Of a DNA stretch of 64,000 nt, positions 1 through 9,315 are shown one piece after another. Where the stretch lies: assembly GCA_001314845.1 (NCBI GenBank), contig LJZQ01000002.1, positions 1-64,000 of the forward strand, given 5' to 3'. Within the stretch, counting starts at the first letter, position 1; every line of letters begins with the position of its first letter. A model generated the notes under the pieces. That model was given only the letters and a program-made list of their open reading frames with translations. It did not search any database and was not told where the DNA came from. The DNA comes from Marinobacter excellens HL-55. GTDB taxonomy: Bacteria > Pseudomonadota > Gammaproteobacteria > Pseudomonadales > Oleiphilaceae. The position numbers and the translations under genes are program-made.

Positions 1-321
1 CTCGGGATCCTCAGGCATGGGGGGCTGGGTGAACTGTTCGGCGCTTGGCACGGACGGAGTCTTTACCTCCGGAGCGATCGGCTCCGGAGTCACAGCTGGT
101 GCGTCGGCGATGGCCGGTGCCTGTGTTGGTGCGGGTTCTTCGGGCATTGCCGGTTGCTCAGCGGTTTTAGCTGAGGCGCCCGAGGTGGTCGCCGCAATGG
201 TATCGCTCAGCGCTGGGGTGGCCAGCTCGGGCAGATCCTTGCGGACCGAGGCAAAGCCGGCTGTCACCAGGAGCATTAATGCGAGGGCGTTGACAAACAG
301 TAGTGGTCTGAAATCGACCAT
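1..321 (-). CDS. Pro/Ala/Glu-rich membrane-anchored protein, cut by the window edge
   Basis: This reading frame is open for 107 codons from an ATG at 321 to the first base of the window, so the C-terminus is missing. The start has a good ribosome site (AAGAGG) seven bases upstream. Residues 5-25 form one hydrophobic segment, either a signal anchor or an uncleaved signal peptide. The rest is low-complexity Pro/Ala/Glu/Thr sequence of the kind that spans the periplasm between a membrane anchor and a distal domain. I do not recognise the family. A TonB-like, SPOR-like or PEGA-type periplasmic protein is possible, but the missing part would decide. Seen: start, ribosome site, anchor and linker. 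Inferred: inner-membrane, periplasm-facing topology. Confidence 0.6.
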   Translation of the reverse strand, partial: MVDFRPLLFVNALALMLLVTAGFASVRKDLPELATPALSDTIAATTSGASAKTAEQPAMPEEPAPTQAPAIADAPAVTPEPIAPEVKTPSVPSAEQFTQPPMPEDPE

Positions 322-435
322 GATGGAACCTCTTGATCCAAACCTTCCGGATGCTTTGTTATGGTTTCATCTTACCCACTGTCTGCAACGTTATGTAACA
401 GAAAGTGTCTGAACATGACGAGAATGCTGGCCAAA

Positions 436-891
436 TCACACTTTGTCCGGAAGCTGGTCATGGTTAAGCTGCTCCCAGGACTTCATGTACACATCGGCTT
501 CATATTGATAGGGTGACCGGAACGGCGTCAGCACAAAATCGAACACCAGAAAAAATGAGCCGATGGACAGCCAGGCAATGGTGAGAGTGCTGATGGTGTT
601 GGCCTGCTGCTCCGGATTGGAAGCAACAAAGGCCTGGAAAACTGGAATAAGATCTGACGCCATCACCACCGGATTAAAGCTGGATAGCACAAATGGCAGC
701 CAAAAGGCGATAAACACCGGGAAAAACCCATAGGACCAAAGCAGTCGCCGCAGCAGATAAATGGCAACTTCTCGCCAGAATCGATGTCTTATTTCCGGAA
801 CCTTGCGGATGCGCTCCAGGTATTGGCGTCGCTCGGCCCACCAGGCGGCGACCTCCGGGGCGTCGATGTGCTTCTGGGTTCGGTCTGTCAT
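436..891 (-). CDS. conserved small inner-membrane protein of unknown function
   Basis: A 151-residue protein if it starts at the ATG at 891. A longer in-frame start at 1011 would overlap the divergent peptidase gene, so it is not chosen. The first ~55 residues are charged and rich in Arg/Glu (a WWAERRQYLERIRK stretch), suggesting a cytoplasmic helix. Two strongly hydrophobic stretches follow, at roughly residues 60-80 and 105-130, separated by a polar loop, and then a short polar tail. I do not recognise the family and assign no function. It shares the 892-991 gap with the divergent M16C peptidase gene, so the two may share control, but no promoter there is convincing. Confidence 0.6.
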   Translation of the reverse strand: MTDRTQKHIDAPEVAAWWAERRQYLERIRKVPEIRHRFWREVAIYLLRRLLWSYGFFPVFIAFWLPFVLSSFNPVVMASDLIPVFQAFVASNPEQQANTISTLTIAWLSIGSFFLVFDFVLTPFRSPYQYEADVYMKSWEQLNHDQLPDKV

Positions 892-991
892 AATTCGGCA
901 GGCTACCTTGTAGAGTCCGTTCGGTGCATCATATCTGATACTACGTGTTACTCTGTAATTCTCCAATTGTTCAATACAAAGGAACGCATTA

Positions 992-3916
992 ATGGCTGCA
1001 GTTACCGACAACGCAATTCATCCCGCTTTCGAGAAACTTCGCAGTCACCGGATCAGCACCCTTAACGTTGACGTTGAGGAGTATCGCCACAAAAAAACCG
1101 GTGCCCGCCACCTTCACCTGGCCGCAGATAACGAGGAGAACGTCTTTTTCGTCGCGTTGCGCACGTTCCCCATGGACTCGACCGGGGTGGCTCATATTCT
1201 GGAGCATACCGCACTGTGCGGCAGTGAGCGTTATCCGGTTCGTGATCCGTTTTTCATGATGATCCAGCGGTCACTCAACACTTTTATGAACGCCTTTACC
1301 AGCAGTGACTGGACGGCCTATCCGTTTGCCAGCATGAACCGCAAGGATTTCGACAACCTGTTGTCGGTGTACCTGGATTCGGTGTTTTTCTCCAAGCTGG
1401 ATCCGTTGGACTTTGCCCAGGAAGGGCATCGCCTGGAATTTGAGAAGCCGGACGACCCGTCCAGTGAGCTCGTTTACAAGGGCGTGGTTTATAACGAGAT
1501 GAAGGGGGCCATGAGTGCGCCCACCTCCCAACTCTGGCAGAGCCTGACCAGCCATCTGTTCCCGACAACAACCTATCATTACAACAGCGGCGGCGAGCCA
1601 GACCACATTGTCGATCTGAGCTACGAAGATCTGGTGAAGTTCTATCGCCATCATTACCACCCCAGCAACGCCATTTTTGCGACCTACGGGAATATTCCGG
1701 CCCGCGAACATCACGAGAAGTTCGAGGAGCTGGCCCTCAAACGCTTTGACCGTCTGGACATCGAGCTGCCGGTGCACGATGAGAAGCGGATGTTTGCCCC
1801 GCTGCGGGTAGAGCAGGGTTACGCAGTGAGCGAGGGTGAAGGCACAGAGAACAAAACCCACATTGTGACAGGCTGGTTGCTGGGCCACAGTTTTGATCTG
1901 CAGGAAAACCTGGAAGGCCAGTTGTTGTCGGCGGTGTTGCTTGAGAACAGCGCCTCACCGTTGATGCGGGCACTGGAGACCTCAGACATCGGGCATTCGC
2001 CGTCACCGATGTGTGGTCTGGAAGATTCCAACCGGGAAATGACCTTTGTTTGCGGTATCGAGGGTAGCGAGCCGGAGCGTCGTGGTGATCTGGAAGCGCT
2101 GATTGAGTCCACGCTCGAGAAAGTGGTGGCCGAGGGGGTCAGCCACGAGCGGCTGGAGGCCATCCTGCATCAGCTGGAGCTGCATCAGCGAGAGATTGCC
2201 GGAGACAGTTTTCCTTATGGTCTGCAGTTGATCATGAGTGCCATTGCACCGATGGTTCATGGTGGCGATCCGGTCGAATTGCTTGATCTGGAGCCTGTGC
2301 TGGCGACCCTGCGAGAGCAGATCAAAGATCCGGACTATGTGCCGGGGCTGATTCGTCGCAAGCTGCTGGATAATCCGCACCGGGTAACGCTGACTCTGCG
2401 CCCGGATGAAAAACTGGAAGGCCATCACCAGCAAGCCGTGCGGGAGGCGCTGGCCCGCCGCAAGGCAAGCCTGACCGAAGCGGAGGTGAGTGCCATCATC
2501 GAGCGTGCCAAAGCGCTGGAAGAGCGCCAGTTGCGCAAAGATGACGATTCCATTCTGCCGAAAGTGGGGCTGGATGATGTCCCTCTGCAGATGCCGGAGC
2601 CTGAAGGTAGCTACGACGCCGAAACCGGCGCAACGGTCTATTCCCGCGGTACCAATGGTCTGATTTACCAACAGATTGTGTTACCGGTGCCGGCTCTGAC
2701 TAGCGATGAACTGTTGTTGCTGCCTTACTACACCACGCTGATCTCAGAAGTGGGTTGTGGCGACCTGGATTACCTGCAGATGCAGGACCGGATTTCTGCG
2801 GAATCCGGTGGTATTGGCGCGTCGTTTTCAGCCAAGGGCCGCATCGACGACGTTCAGAATCTGTCCGGTTATCTGATCTTCAGCGGAAAGGCGTTGTCCC
2901 GTAACAGCAAGGAACTGACCCGGTTGCTGAAGGATGTTTACACCGGCGTGCGCTTTGACGAGAAAGAGCGCATACGTGAAATCATCGCCCAGATTCGTGC
3001 CCGCCGTGAGCAGGCAGTCACCGGCAGTGGCCATGGTCTTGCCATGGGCGCAGCGGCTCAGGGCTTGAGTGTCGGGTCCTGGCTGTCCTTCCGGCTTGGC
3101 GGCTTGGCAGGTATCCGTGGTACCAAGGAGTTGGACAAATCGCTCAAAGATGAGAGCACCCTGGACGCCTTCTGCGCCAGCCTCGCGGCATTGCATGACA
3201 AGATCCGCAAGCAGAGCCGTCAGTTCCTGCTGATTGGTGAAGATGGTCAGCTGGCTCCCATGCTGGACGATCTGAAATCCGCCTGGGCAGGGGATACCGG
3301 CCAGACCAGCGAGGGTTGGTCCATGGAGCCGGTGAGCTACAACACCCGTGAAGCCTGGTTGACGTCGACCCAGGTGAACTTCTGTGCCAAGGCATACCCC
3401 ACCGTTGCGGTCGATCATCCAGACGCTGCGGCGTTAACCGTTCTGGGTGGATTTTTGCGCAATGGTTACTTGCATCGCGCTATCCGTGAAAAAGGCGGTG
3501 CCTATGGTGGCGGAGCTGGTCAGGATAGCGTAAATGGTGTGTTCCGGTTCTTCTCATACCGGGATCCGAGACTTGCGGAAACGCTGGATGATTTTGATGC
3601 AGCGCTGGCCTGGCTGCGCACAGAAAACCATGAAGCCCAGTCTCTGGAAGAGGCGATCCTGGGTGTGATCGGCCAACTGGACCGGCCTCGGTCGCCGGCT
3701 GGCGCGGCTCGCCATGCGTTTCATAATCAGTTGTTCGGGCGGTCTGCCGAGCAGCGCGCCCGGTTCCGTGAACGGGTGCTGTCGGTCACCCTGGATGAGC
3801 TTAAACGGGTGGCTGACTCCTGGCTGAAGCCGGAAAACGCCAGCGTTGCCGTAGTGACCAGCCCGGACAATCGTGCCGTCGCTGAAAGTCTCGAGCTGGA
3901 CATCCAGGAGCTCTGA
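992..3916 (+). CDS. M16C (presequence protease-like) zinc metallopeptidase
   Basis: A 974-residue insulinase-superfamily peptidase of the M16C type, the family of mitochondrial PreP. These are single-chain clamshell enzymes that degrade unfolded peptides. The inverted zinc motif HILEH is at residues 68-72, with the likely third ligand Glu169 in a YNEMKG context. The C-terminal half carries the R/Y substrate-binding area around GGAYGGG near residue 835. Length matches the family (about 970). The ATG at 992 is preceded by AAGGAA at good spacing. There is no signal peptide, so a cytoplasmic peptide-scavenging role is likely. It converges on ppsR, with a strong inverted repeat between them. Confidence 0.9.
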   Translation: MAAVTDNAIHPAFEKLRSHRISTLNVDVEEYRHKKTGARHLHLAADNEENVFFVALRTFPMDSTGVAHILEHTALCGSERYPVRDPFFMMIQRSLNTFMNAFTSSDWTAYPFASMNRKDFDNLLSVYLDSVFFSKLDPLDFAQEGHRLEFEKPDDPSSELVYKGVVYNEMKGAMSAPTSQLWQSLTSHLFPTTTYHYNSGGEPDHIVDLSYEDLVKFYRHHYHPSNAIFATYGNIPAREHHEKFEELALKRFDRLDIELPVHDEKRMFAPLRVEQGYAVSEGEGTENKTHIVTGWLLGHSFDLQENLEGQLLSAVLLENSASPLMRALETSDIGHSPSPMCGLEDSNREMTFVCGIEGSEPERRGDLEALIESTLEKVVAEGVSHERLEAILHQLELHQREIAGDSFPYGLQLIMSAIAPMVHGGDPVELLDLEPVLATLREQIKDPDYVPGLIRRKLLDNPHRVTLTLRPDEKLEGHHQQAVREALARRKASLTEAEVSAIIERAKALEERQLRKDDDSILPKVGLDDVPLQMPEPEGSYDAETGATVYSRGTNGLIYQQIVLPVPALTSDELLLLPYYTTLISEVGCGDLDYLQMQDRISAESGGIGASFSAKGRIDDVQNLSGYLIFSGKALSRNSKELTRLLKDVYTGVRFDEKERIREIIAQIRARREQAVTGSGHGLAMGAAAQGLSVGSWLSFRLGGLAGIRGTKELDKSLKDESTLDAFCASLAALHDKIRKQSRQFLLIGEDGQLAPMLDDLKSAWAGDTGQTSEGWSMEPVSYNTREAWLTSTQVNFCAKAYPTVAVDHPDAAALTVLGGFLRNGYLHRAIREKGGAYGGGAGQDSVNGVFRFFSYRDPRLAETLDDFDAALAWLRTENHEAQSLEEAILGVIGQLDRPRSPAGAARHAFHNQLFGRSAEQRARFRERVLSVTLDELKRVADSWLKPENASVAVVTSPDNRAVAESLELDIQEL

Positions 3917-3926
3917 CCGCGGAGGG

Positions 3927-3972
3927 ACCGTTGATCGCCTGCGGCCAGATGCTGCTGCAGGCGATCAACGGT
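3927..3972. repeat. 16-bp perfect inverted repeat between convergent genes
   Basis: The arms at 3927-3942 and 3957-3972 are perfect reverse complements (16 bp) around a 14-base loop. The right arm runs over the ppsR stop codon at 3965-3967. There is no T-tract on either side, so it is not a textbook intrinsic terminator. Its place between convergent genes suggests a bidirectional transcription-end or mRNA 3'-protecting hairpin. Confidence 0.6.
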
Positions 3973-4780
3973 GCCGTTTAAGGCCTGTGCTCACCATAAT
4001 CCGCGTGGAAATTTCTTCCACCGAGTAAGCGGTGGTGTTCAGGTACGGAATGCGCTCTCGTTTGTACATCAATTCAATTTCTTCCACTTCGTGCATGCAC
4101 TGCTGTATGGACGAGTAGCGGGAGTTTGGTCGCCGTTCATTGCGAATGGTGGCCAGGCGCTCGGGCTCGATCGTCAGTCCGAAAATTTTCTCTTTGTGGG
4201 GCCGCAGGGCCGCCGGCATTTTCTGGTCGTCCAGGTCTTCTTCGGTGATCGGATAATTGGCCGCCTTGATGCCGTATTGCAGGGCAAGGTACAGGCACGT
4301 CGGTGTTTTACCGCTGCGAGATGCTCCCACCAGAATCAGGTCTGCCTCGCTGTAATGTCTTGTGCGGGCGCCGTCGTCGTTGTCCAGGGCAAAGTTGACG
4401 GCGTGGATTCTGCGCTCGTAGCTGCCGGCATTGCTGATCGCATGGGATTTTCCGACCGAGTACGAAGACGACGAGTTGAGCTCTTGTTCCAGGGGGCTCA
4501 GAAAGGTGCCGAAGATGTCGATCATGAAGCCTTCGGCGGTACTGATGATGTTCCGGACACTGTTATTGACGATGGTGTCGAAAACCAGTGGCTGGGCGCC
4601 ATCCACTTCGGCGGCCTTGTTGATGCGCTTGACCAGCGTGTGGGCCTTTTCTTCGTCGTCGATGTAAGGCACGGTGACCCGCTCAAATTCGATTTTTTCA
4701 AACTGGGCGAGCAGCGCATGGCCGAGCGCCTCGGCCGTCAGGCCTGTGCCGTCAGAGATAAAAAAAGCAGTTCGTTTCAT
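3965..4780 (-). CDS. ppsR: PEP synthase regulatory protein (bifunctional kinase/pyrophosphorylase)
   Basis: A 271-residue DUF299-family protein. The family inactivates PEP synthase by ADP-dependent phosphorylation of a Thr next to the catalytic His, and reactivates it by phosphate-dependent dephosphorylation. The N-terminus ([15 protein letters not shown]) is characteristic, and the P-loop GASRSGKT lies at residues 152-159. It is divergent from ppsA, its known target, the same pairing as in Pseudomonas and E. coli. The start at 4780 gives the usual family length. Gene and partner together control the pyruvate-to-PEP direction of gluconeogenesis. Confidence 0.95.
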   Translation of the reverse strand: MKRTAFFISDGTGLTAEALGHALLAQFEKIEFERVTVPYIDDEEKAHTLVKRINKAAEVDGAQPLVFDTIVNNSVRNIISTAEGFMIDIFGTFLSPLEQELNSSSSYSVGKSHAISNAGSYERRIHAVNFALDNDDGARTRHYSEADLILVGASRSGKTPTCLYLALQYGIKAANYPITEEDLDDQKMPAALRPHKEKIFGLTIEPERLATIRNERRPNSRYSSIQQCMHEVEEIELMYKRERIPYLNTTAYSVEEISTRIMVSTGLKRHR

Positions 4781-4891
4781 GATTTGATCCGGTCCGGTTT
4801 TAGGCGAGTCCCTAGGTAATTCCCGCAGCTTACAGTATCATACACGCCATATTCGAGACTCTGCGCCATCAAGAATCAAGGGAGACAGGCT

Positions 4892-7264
4892 TTGGAAGAT
4901 TACATCATCTGGTTTGACCACCTGGGAATGTCCGATGTTGACCGGGTTGGAGGCAAGAATGCTTCTCTCGGTGAAATGATCAGTAATCTGGCCAATGCAG
5001 GTGTGACTGTCCCTGGCGGTTTTGCCACTACGGCTCATGCGTATCGTGAGTTCCTGGCGACCGATGGCTTGAAAGGGCGTATTGATGAAGCCCTCGACGC
5101 GCTGGATGTCAGCGACGTAAACGAGCTCGCTCGGGTGGGTTCCAAAATCCGTCAGTGGGTGATCGACACGCCATTCCCTGAGGTGCTCGATAATGCCCTC
5201 AAAGAAGCATTCTCGAAACTTCAGAATGGCAACGAAGACATGGCGGTTGCGGTGCGCTCTTCCGCCACCGCCGAAGACTTGCCCGATGCCTCCTTTGCCG
5301 GACAACAAGAGACCTTTCTGAACGTGGTGGGGTTTCAGCAAATCCGCACGTCGGTAAAAGAAGTGTTTGCCTCCCTGTTCAATGACCGCGCGATTTCCTA
5401 CCGGGTACACCACGGCTTTGATCACAAGCTGGTGGCCTTGTCTGCCGGTATTCAGAAAATGGTTCGCAGCGAAACCGCGTCCAGCGGGGTTATGTTCACC
5501 CTGGATACCGAATCCGGTTTCCGCGACGTTGTCTTTATCACCTCATCTTACGGCCTGGGCGAAACGGTTGTGCAGGGCGCCGTGAATCCTGACGAGTTTT
5601 ACGTACACAAGCCCACGCTTGAGGCCGGCCGTCCGGCGGTGCTGCGCCGTAATCTGGGCAGCAAAGCCATCAAAATGATTTACCACACCGAGCCTGGTGA
5701 AGGGCAGCTTGTGGAGACGGTCAAGGTAGAGCAGGAAGACCGCAATCGCTTCTCGATCACCGATGCAGAAGTGGAAGAGCTGGCCAAGCAGGCCATGATC
5801 ATTGAAAAACACTACGATCGTCCGATGGACATCGAGTGGGCCAAAGACGGCGACGACGGCAAGATCTACATCGTTCAGGCCCGCCCTGAGACTGTAAAGA
5901 GTCGCTCCTCCGCCAACGTGATGGAGCGTTATCTGCTGAAAGAGACTGGCAAGGTGCTGGTGGAAGGTCGCAGTATCGGCCACAAGATTGGCAGCGGTCC
6001 GGTCAAGATCATCACCAGCATCAATGAAATGGATCGTGTGCAGGTTGGAGACGTTCTGGTTACCGATATGACGGACCCGGACTGGGAGCCGGTGATGAAG
6101 CGTGCTTCTGCCATCGTCACCGACCGTGGCGGGCGTACCTGTCATGCCGCCATCATTGCCCGCGAACTGGGCATTCCCGCTGTCGTGGGTTGTGGTGATG
6201 CGACCGAGCTGCTGAAAGACGGTCAGGCGGTGACGGTATCCTGCGCCGAAGGCGACACAGGCATGATTTATGAGGGCGCGCTGGATTTCGAGCTGCGCGA
6301 AAACACCGTGGATTCGATGCCCAATATTCCGTTCAAGATCATGATGAACGTAGGTAATCCGGACCGGGCCTTCGATTTCCAGGCGTTGCCCAACGAAGGC
6401 GTCGGCCTGGCGCGTCTGGAATTTATCATCAACCGGATGATCGGTGTACACCCGAAGGCCCTGTTGAACTACGACGGCCTGCCCCGTGACATCAAGCAAA
6501 CGGTCGACAAGCGCATTGCCGGATACTCGTCGCCGGTGGATTTCTATATCGACAAGCTGGTTGAGGGTATTTCAACACTGGCAGCGGCGTTCGCTCCCAA
6601 GAAGGTTATTGTGCGTCTGTCAGACTTCAAGTCTAACGAATACGCCAACCTGATTGGTGGCACCCTGTACGAGCCGGACGAAGAAAACCCGATGCTGGGC
6701 TTCCGTGGTGCTTCTCGCTATATCTCGGAAACCTTCCGCGATTGCTTTGAGCTGGAATGTCGTGCCCTGAAAAAGGTGCGCAATGAGATGGGCTTGACCA
6801 ACGTTGAGGTGATGGTTCCTTTTGTGCGGACCGTGGGCGAGGCAGAGCAGGTGGTCAGCCTGCTGGCGGAGAATGGCCTGAAGCGTGGCGAAAACGGCCT
6901 GCGCGTGATCATGATGTGCGAACTGCCGGCCAACGCCATATTGGCAGAGCAATTCCTGGAGCACTTTGATGGTTTCTCCATCGGCTCCAACGACCTGACG
7001 CAGCTGACGCTGGGTCTGGACCGGGACTCCGGCATCATCGCCCACCTGTTTGATGAGCGTAACGACGCCGTCAAGGCGTTGTTGTCCAACGCCATCCAGG
7101 CGTGCAAGAAGGCTGGCAAGTACATCGGCATCTGTGGACAGGGCCCATCGGATCATCCGGATCTGGCCAAATGGCTGATGGATGAGGGTATCGATACGGT
7201 ATCCCTGAACCCGGATTCCGTGCTGGATACCTGGTTCTTCCTGGCCGACGAGAAGATTGACTGA
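4892..7264 (+). CDS. ppsA: phosphoenolpyruvate synthase
   Basis: A 790-residue enzyme converting pyruvate, ATP and water to PEP, AMP and phosphate in gluconeogenesis. The N-terminal PPDK ATP-binding domain begins at once ([10 protein letters not shown]). The phosphohistidine domain carries RGGRTCHAA with His418, and the preceding Thr is the predicted PpsR target. The C-terminal TIM barrel has the catalytic Cys748 in GICGQGPSD. Translation starts at a TTG (4892), supported by GGGAG eight bases upstream and by the usual family N-terminus. Divergent from ppsR across a 111-bp gap and followed 32 bp later by rraA. I found no HexR box in the gap by eye. Confidence 0.97.
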   Translation: MEDYIIWFDHLGMSDVDRVGGKNASLGEMISNLANAGVTVPGGFATTAHAYREFLATDGLKGRIDEALDALDVSDVNELARVGSKIRQWVIDTPFPEVLDNALKEAFSKLQNGNEDMAVAVRSSATAEDLPDASFAGQQETFLNVVGFQQIRTSVKEVFASLFNDRAISYRVHHGFDHKLVALSAGIQKMVRSETASSGVMFTLDTESGFRDVVFITSSYGLGETVVQGAVNPDEFYVHKPTLEAGRPAVLRRNLGSKAIKMIYHTEPGEGQLVETVKVEQEDRNRFSITDAEVEELAKQAMIIEKHYDRPMDIEWAKDGDDGKIYIVQARPETVKSRSSANVMERYLLKETGKVLVEGRSIGHKIGSGPVKIITSINEMDRVQVGDVLVTDMTDPDWEPVMKRASAIVTDRGGRTCHAAIIARELGIPAVVGCGDATELLKDGQAVTVSCAEGDTGMIYEGALDFELRENTVDSMPNIPFKIMMNVGNPDRAFDFQALPNEGVGLARLEFIINRMIGVHPKALLNYDGLPRDIKQTVDKRIAGYSSPVDFYIDKLVEGISTLAAAFAPKKVIVRLSDFKSNEYANLIGGTLYEPDEENPMLGFRGASRYISETFRDCFELECRALKKVRNEMGLTNVEVMVPFVRTVGEAEQVVSLLAENGLKRGENGLRVIMMCELPANAILAEQFLEHFDGFSIGSNDLTQLTLGLDRDSGIIAHLFDERNDAVKALLSNAIQACKKAGKYIGICGQGPSDHPDLAKWLMDEGIDTVSLNPDSVLDTWFFLADEKID

Positions 7265-7296
7265 GCACGAACATTTCGGAAAAGGAGAGTAGTAAG

Positions 7297-7776
7297 GTGA
7301 GCAAGATCATTACGCCAGATCTGTGCGACGAGTTTCCGGAAGTGCAGGTGGTTGAGCCTGGCTTCAACAATTACGGTGGCGTGCGCCAGTTTGGTGGTGA
7401 AATCGTCACGGTGAAGTGCTTTGAAGATAACTCCGTGGTCAAGGAGCAGGTCGGCCTGCCGGGCAATGGCCGGGTGATGGTGGTTGATGGCGGTGCGTCA
7501 AAGCGCAATGCCTTGCTGGGCGACATGCTGGCTGAGAAAGCGGCAGAGAATGGCTGGGCTGGTCTGATTATTTACGGCTGCATCCGGGATGTGGACGAGA
7601 TTGGTCAGACTCACCTGGGGGTTCAGGCGCTGGGCACCGTGCCCCGGAAAACCGACAAGCGTGGTATCGGTGACCTGAATATTCCGGTCACGTTTCACGG
7701 TGTCACGTTCCGGCCCGGCCAGTACGTGTACGCTGACAACAACGGCATCATTGTTTCGGAGAAGCCGCTGGTTTGA
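7297..7776 (+). CDS. rraA: regulator of ribonuclease E activity A
   Basis: A 159-residue RraA/MenG-like protein. In E. coli the trimer binds the C-terminal scaffold of RNase E and inhibits mRNA decay. The conserved core is intact ([18 protein letters not shown], then [12 protein letters not shown]). It starts with GTG at 7297 behind AAGGAGAG. It lies only 32 bp after ppsA with no terminator between, so co-transcription is likely. A clear terminator follows at 7810. Its target, RNase E, is encoded 3 kb further on. RraA proteins are often mis-annotated as SAM-dependent methyltransferases, and no such motif is present. Confidence 0.93.
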   Translation: MSKIITPDLCDEFPEVQVVEPGFNNYGGVRQFGGEIVTVKCFEDNSVVKEQVGLPGNGRVMVVDGGASKRNALLGDMLAEKAAENGWAGLIIYGCIRDVDEIGQTHLGVQALGTVPRKTDKRGIGDLNIPVTFHGVTFRPGQYVYADNNGIIVSEKPLV

Positions 7777-7809
7777 TCGGCAAGCAGGCAGGCACTGAGC
7801 GCAAACAAT

Positions 7810-7838
7810 AACGGCGGCCATTGGCCGCCGTTTTTTAT
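7810..7838 (+). terminator. intrinsic terminator after rraA
   Basis: A GC-rich hairpin (ACGGCGGCC arm and its complement) is followed directly by six T. The stop codon of the convergent PilZ gene lies inside the T-tract (7835-7837). Confidence 0.85.
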
Positions 7839-8125
7839 TGGGTCACTTCTATGATGTTAATGCCGAGCAGATAGCCGTCACCGTCAGGCTCACATCGAAC
7901 CACCTCACAAACGGTTTCCAGCGGCGGAAACTGCTCGTCAGCAGCCTCCAGGCGCGTTTTCAACTCCTCTCCCACTGTGAACGGGCTATCCACGAAGAGC
8001 TGCATTCCTGCGGCGCTCAGGTCCCGACAGATACCGATCACCGTGTCGCCGTGAGCGTTGGAGATTTCAATGCGGCTGTTCACCTGCATTCTGTGAAAGT
8101 CGCGTTTCTCTGAGTAATCTTTCAT
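7835..8125 (-). CDS. PilZ-domain protein (c-di-GMP receptor family)
   Basis: A 96-residue protein that is essentially one PilZ domain. The c-di-GMP-binding signature is present: a basic RDFHRM stretch near residues 8-13 fitting RxxxR, and DLSAAGMQ near residue 37 fitting the D/NxSxxG motif. Because both halves are kept, it probably binds c-di-GMP, unlike the degenerate PilZ of type IV pili. There is no output domain, so it likely acts through a protein partner in motility or surface behaviour. It sits 4 bp downstream of the SH3 coiled-coil gene on the same strand, so the two form an operon. Confidence 0.88.
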   Translation of the reverse strand: MKDYSEKRDFHRMQVNSRIEISNAHGDTVIGICRDLSAAGMQLFVDSPFTVGEELKTRLEAADEQFPPLETVCEVVRCEPDGDGYLLGINIIEVTQ

Positions 8126-8129
8126 CGTT

Positions 8130-8798
8130 TTATGCCCAGTTGTCGGTTTTTCTTGTTGGTTTCAGCATGGGGACGAGCAAAGCAAGCAGCACGCCCCCAA
8201 GCACCAGGCCGGCCCCAAGCAGCATGAAATCAGAATCCTTGCTGGCTTCGAGCCGTTCGTTTTCTGCGGTCAGGACTTCCAGATCGTTGCGCAGTCGTTG
8301 ATTGTCCTCGAGCAGTTCGCGATTTCGGCGCTCCAGATTGATGGAGTCAGAGGCAATATTCTGGATGCGCTGCAGTTCTTCCTGAAGCTCTTCGGAGCGA
8401 TTGGACAGACTGCTCTCTGAATTCTGCAGATTGTTGCGCTCTTCGGTGACCGTGGCAAGCTGCTCGCTTACCTGGTTTAGTTCAGTGCGAGTCTCTTCTA
8501 ACTGACGGGTAGCGGTTCTCAGGCGATCGGCTGCAATGGGTTGGTTGCTCAGGTACTGGCTTGATACCCAGCCTTCGGTTCCCTTTGGTGTGCGTACCTT
8601 GGTATAGCTGTCGCCAACTTCGAGCACTTCGAGGGGGGTCCCGCTGGGAACGGCATTCTCTATGATCCGGAACTGAGAGCCAGCACCGGAGCGCACAGGT
8701 AAGTAAAGTTGGTCATCTACCCACACCGTACGCGCTTGGGCGACCGAGATCGAGCTGATAATAAGTAGAAGGCTGAAAACAAGACGGAGCGGTGTCAC
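8130..8798 (-). CDS. SH3-domain periplasmic coiled-coil protein (TIGR04211/YgiM type)
   Basis: I choose the GTG at 8798 (222 residues) because it places a clean signal peptide at the N-terminus (PLRLVFSLLLIISSISVAQA). An ATG 25 codons upstream at 8873 would add a polar tail before it. After the signal comes a bacterial SH3 domain (about residues 25-90: LPVRSGAGSQFRI, then GWVSSQYL). A long Glu/Arg/Leu-rich coiled coil follows (about 100-190), and finally one C-terminal transmembrane helix (about 195-215) with a basic tail. The architecture matches YgiM-like proteins, whose function is poorly known and cell-envelope related. Operon with the PilZ gene. Confidence 0.85.
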   Translation of the reverse strand: MTPLRLVFSLLLIISSISVAQARTVWVDDQLYLPVRSGAGSQFRIIENAVPSGTPLEVLEVGDSYTKVRTPKGTEGWVSSQYLSNQPIAADRLRTATRQLEETRTELNQVSEQLATVTEERNNLQNSESSLSNRSEELQEELQRIQNIASDSINLERRNRELLEDNQRLRNDLEVLTAENERLEASKDSDFMLLGAGLVLGGVLLALLVPMLKPTRKTDNWA

Positions 8799-8934
8799 GG
8801 ATTTCGTTCCCTGATATTGTCTGTTATTGATGATGCAAAAGCGCAATTCTGTCACAGAGTGACCGGTATTCAAGCAATTGCGGGTTACAATCCGCTCATG
8901 CTCGCTACCCGCCCGGGCAGGCCCCCGGAGCGGC

Positions 8935-9234
8935 TCAAGGCAAGGTGATTTTATAGGGCTTTACCTTGACCGACTGGTAGACACCCGCGGCGATGTAGGG
9001 ATCGTCGTCTGCCCAGGTTGTGGCCTGTTCCAGCGACTCAAATTCGGCAATAACGAGGCTGCCACTGAAGCCGGCTTCGCCAGGATCCGGAGAGTCGATG
9101 GCCGGGTGCGGGCCAGCCACAAACAGTCGACCGTCGGCCTTGAGGGCTTCAAGCCTTGCAAGGTGCGCCGGGCGGGCTTCGAGTCGCGCGGACAGGCTGT
9201 TAGGTACGTCTTCGCTGATAATGGCGTAATACAT
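8935..9234 (-). CDS. yciI: YciI-family protein
   Basis: A 99-residue YciI-like protein with a dimeric alpha/beta ferredoxin-like fold. The N-terminal [13 protein letters not shown], the [11 protein letters not shown] segment and the GPHPA turn with the putative active-site His are present. The biochemical role is not settled in the family; a hydrolase-like or detoxifying function has been proposed. It is divergent from the PHP-domain nuclease gene, and in pseudomonads yciI also sits near that gene. Confidence 0.85.
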   Translation of the reverse strand: MYYAIISEDVPNSLSARLEARPAHLARLEALKADGRLFVAGPHPAIDSPDPGEAGFSGSLVIAEFESLEQATTWADDDPYIAAGVYQSVKVKPYKITLP

Positions 9235-9315
9235 GGGTGCTCCGTTAGAAATCAGGCTTTGGTTACGGCCAGGTAGCCAACACTGTTACACTGCAGGCTA
9301 CCGCCTTATTCAGGA

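Noticed and set aside
17..412. 131-codon plus-strand frame at the left edge
   Set aside because: Gly/Ala/Ser-rich mirror of the Pro/Ala/Glu-rich minus-strand gene, which has the better start site and a membrane anchor.
4781..4891. HexR box before ppsA
   Set aside because: No segment comes near the two-sided consensus; a TGTAA and an ATTAC occur, but at the wrong spacing.
7297..7776. Possible SAM-dependent methyltransferase
   Set aside because: RraA proteins are commonly mislabelled this way; the sequence is full-length RraA without a methyltransferase motif.
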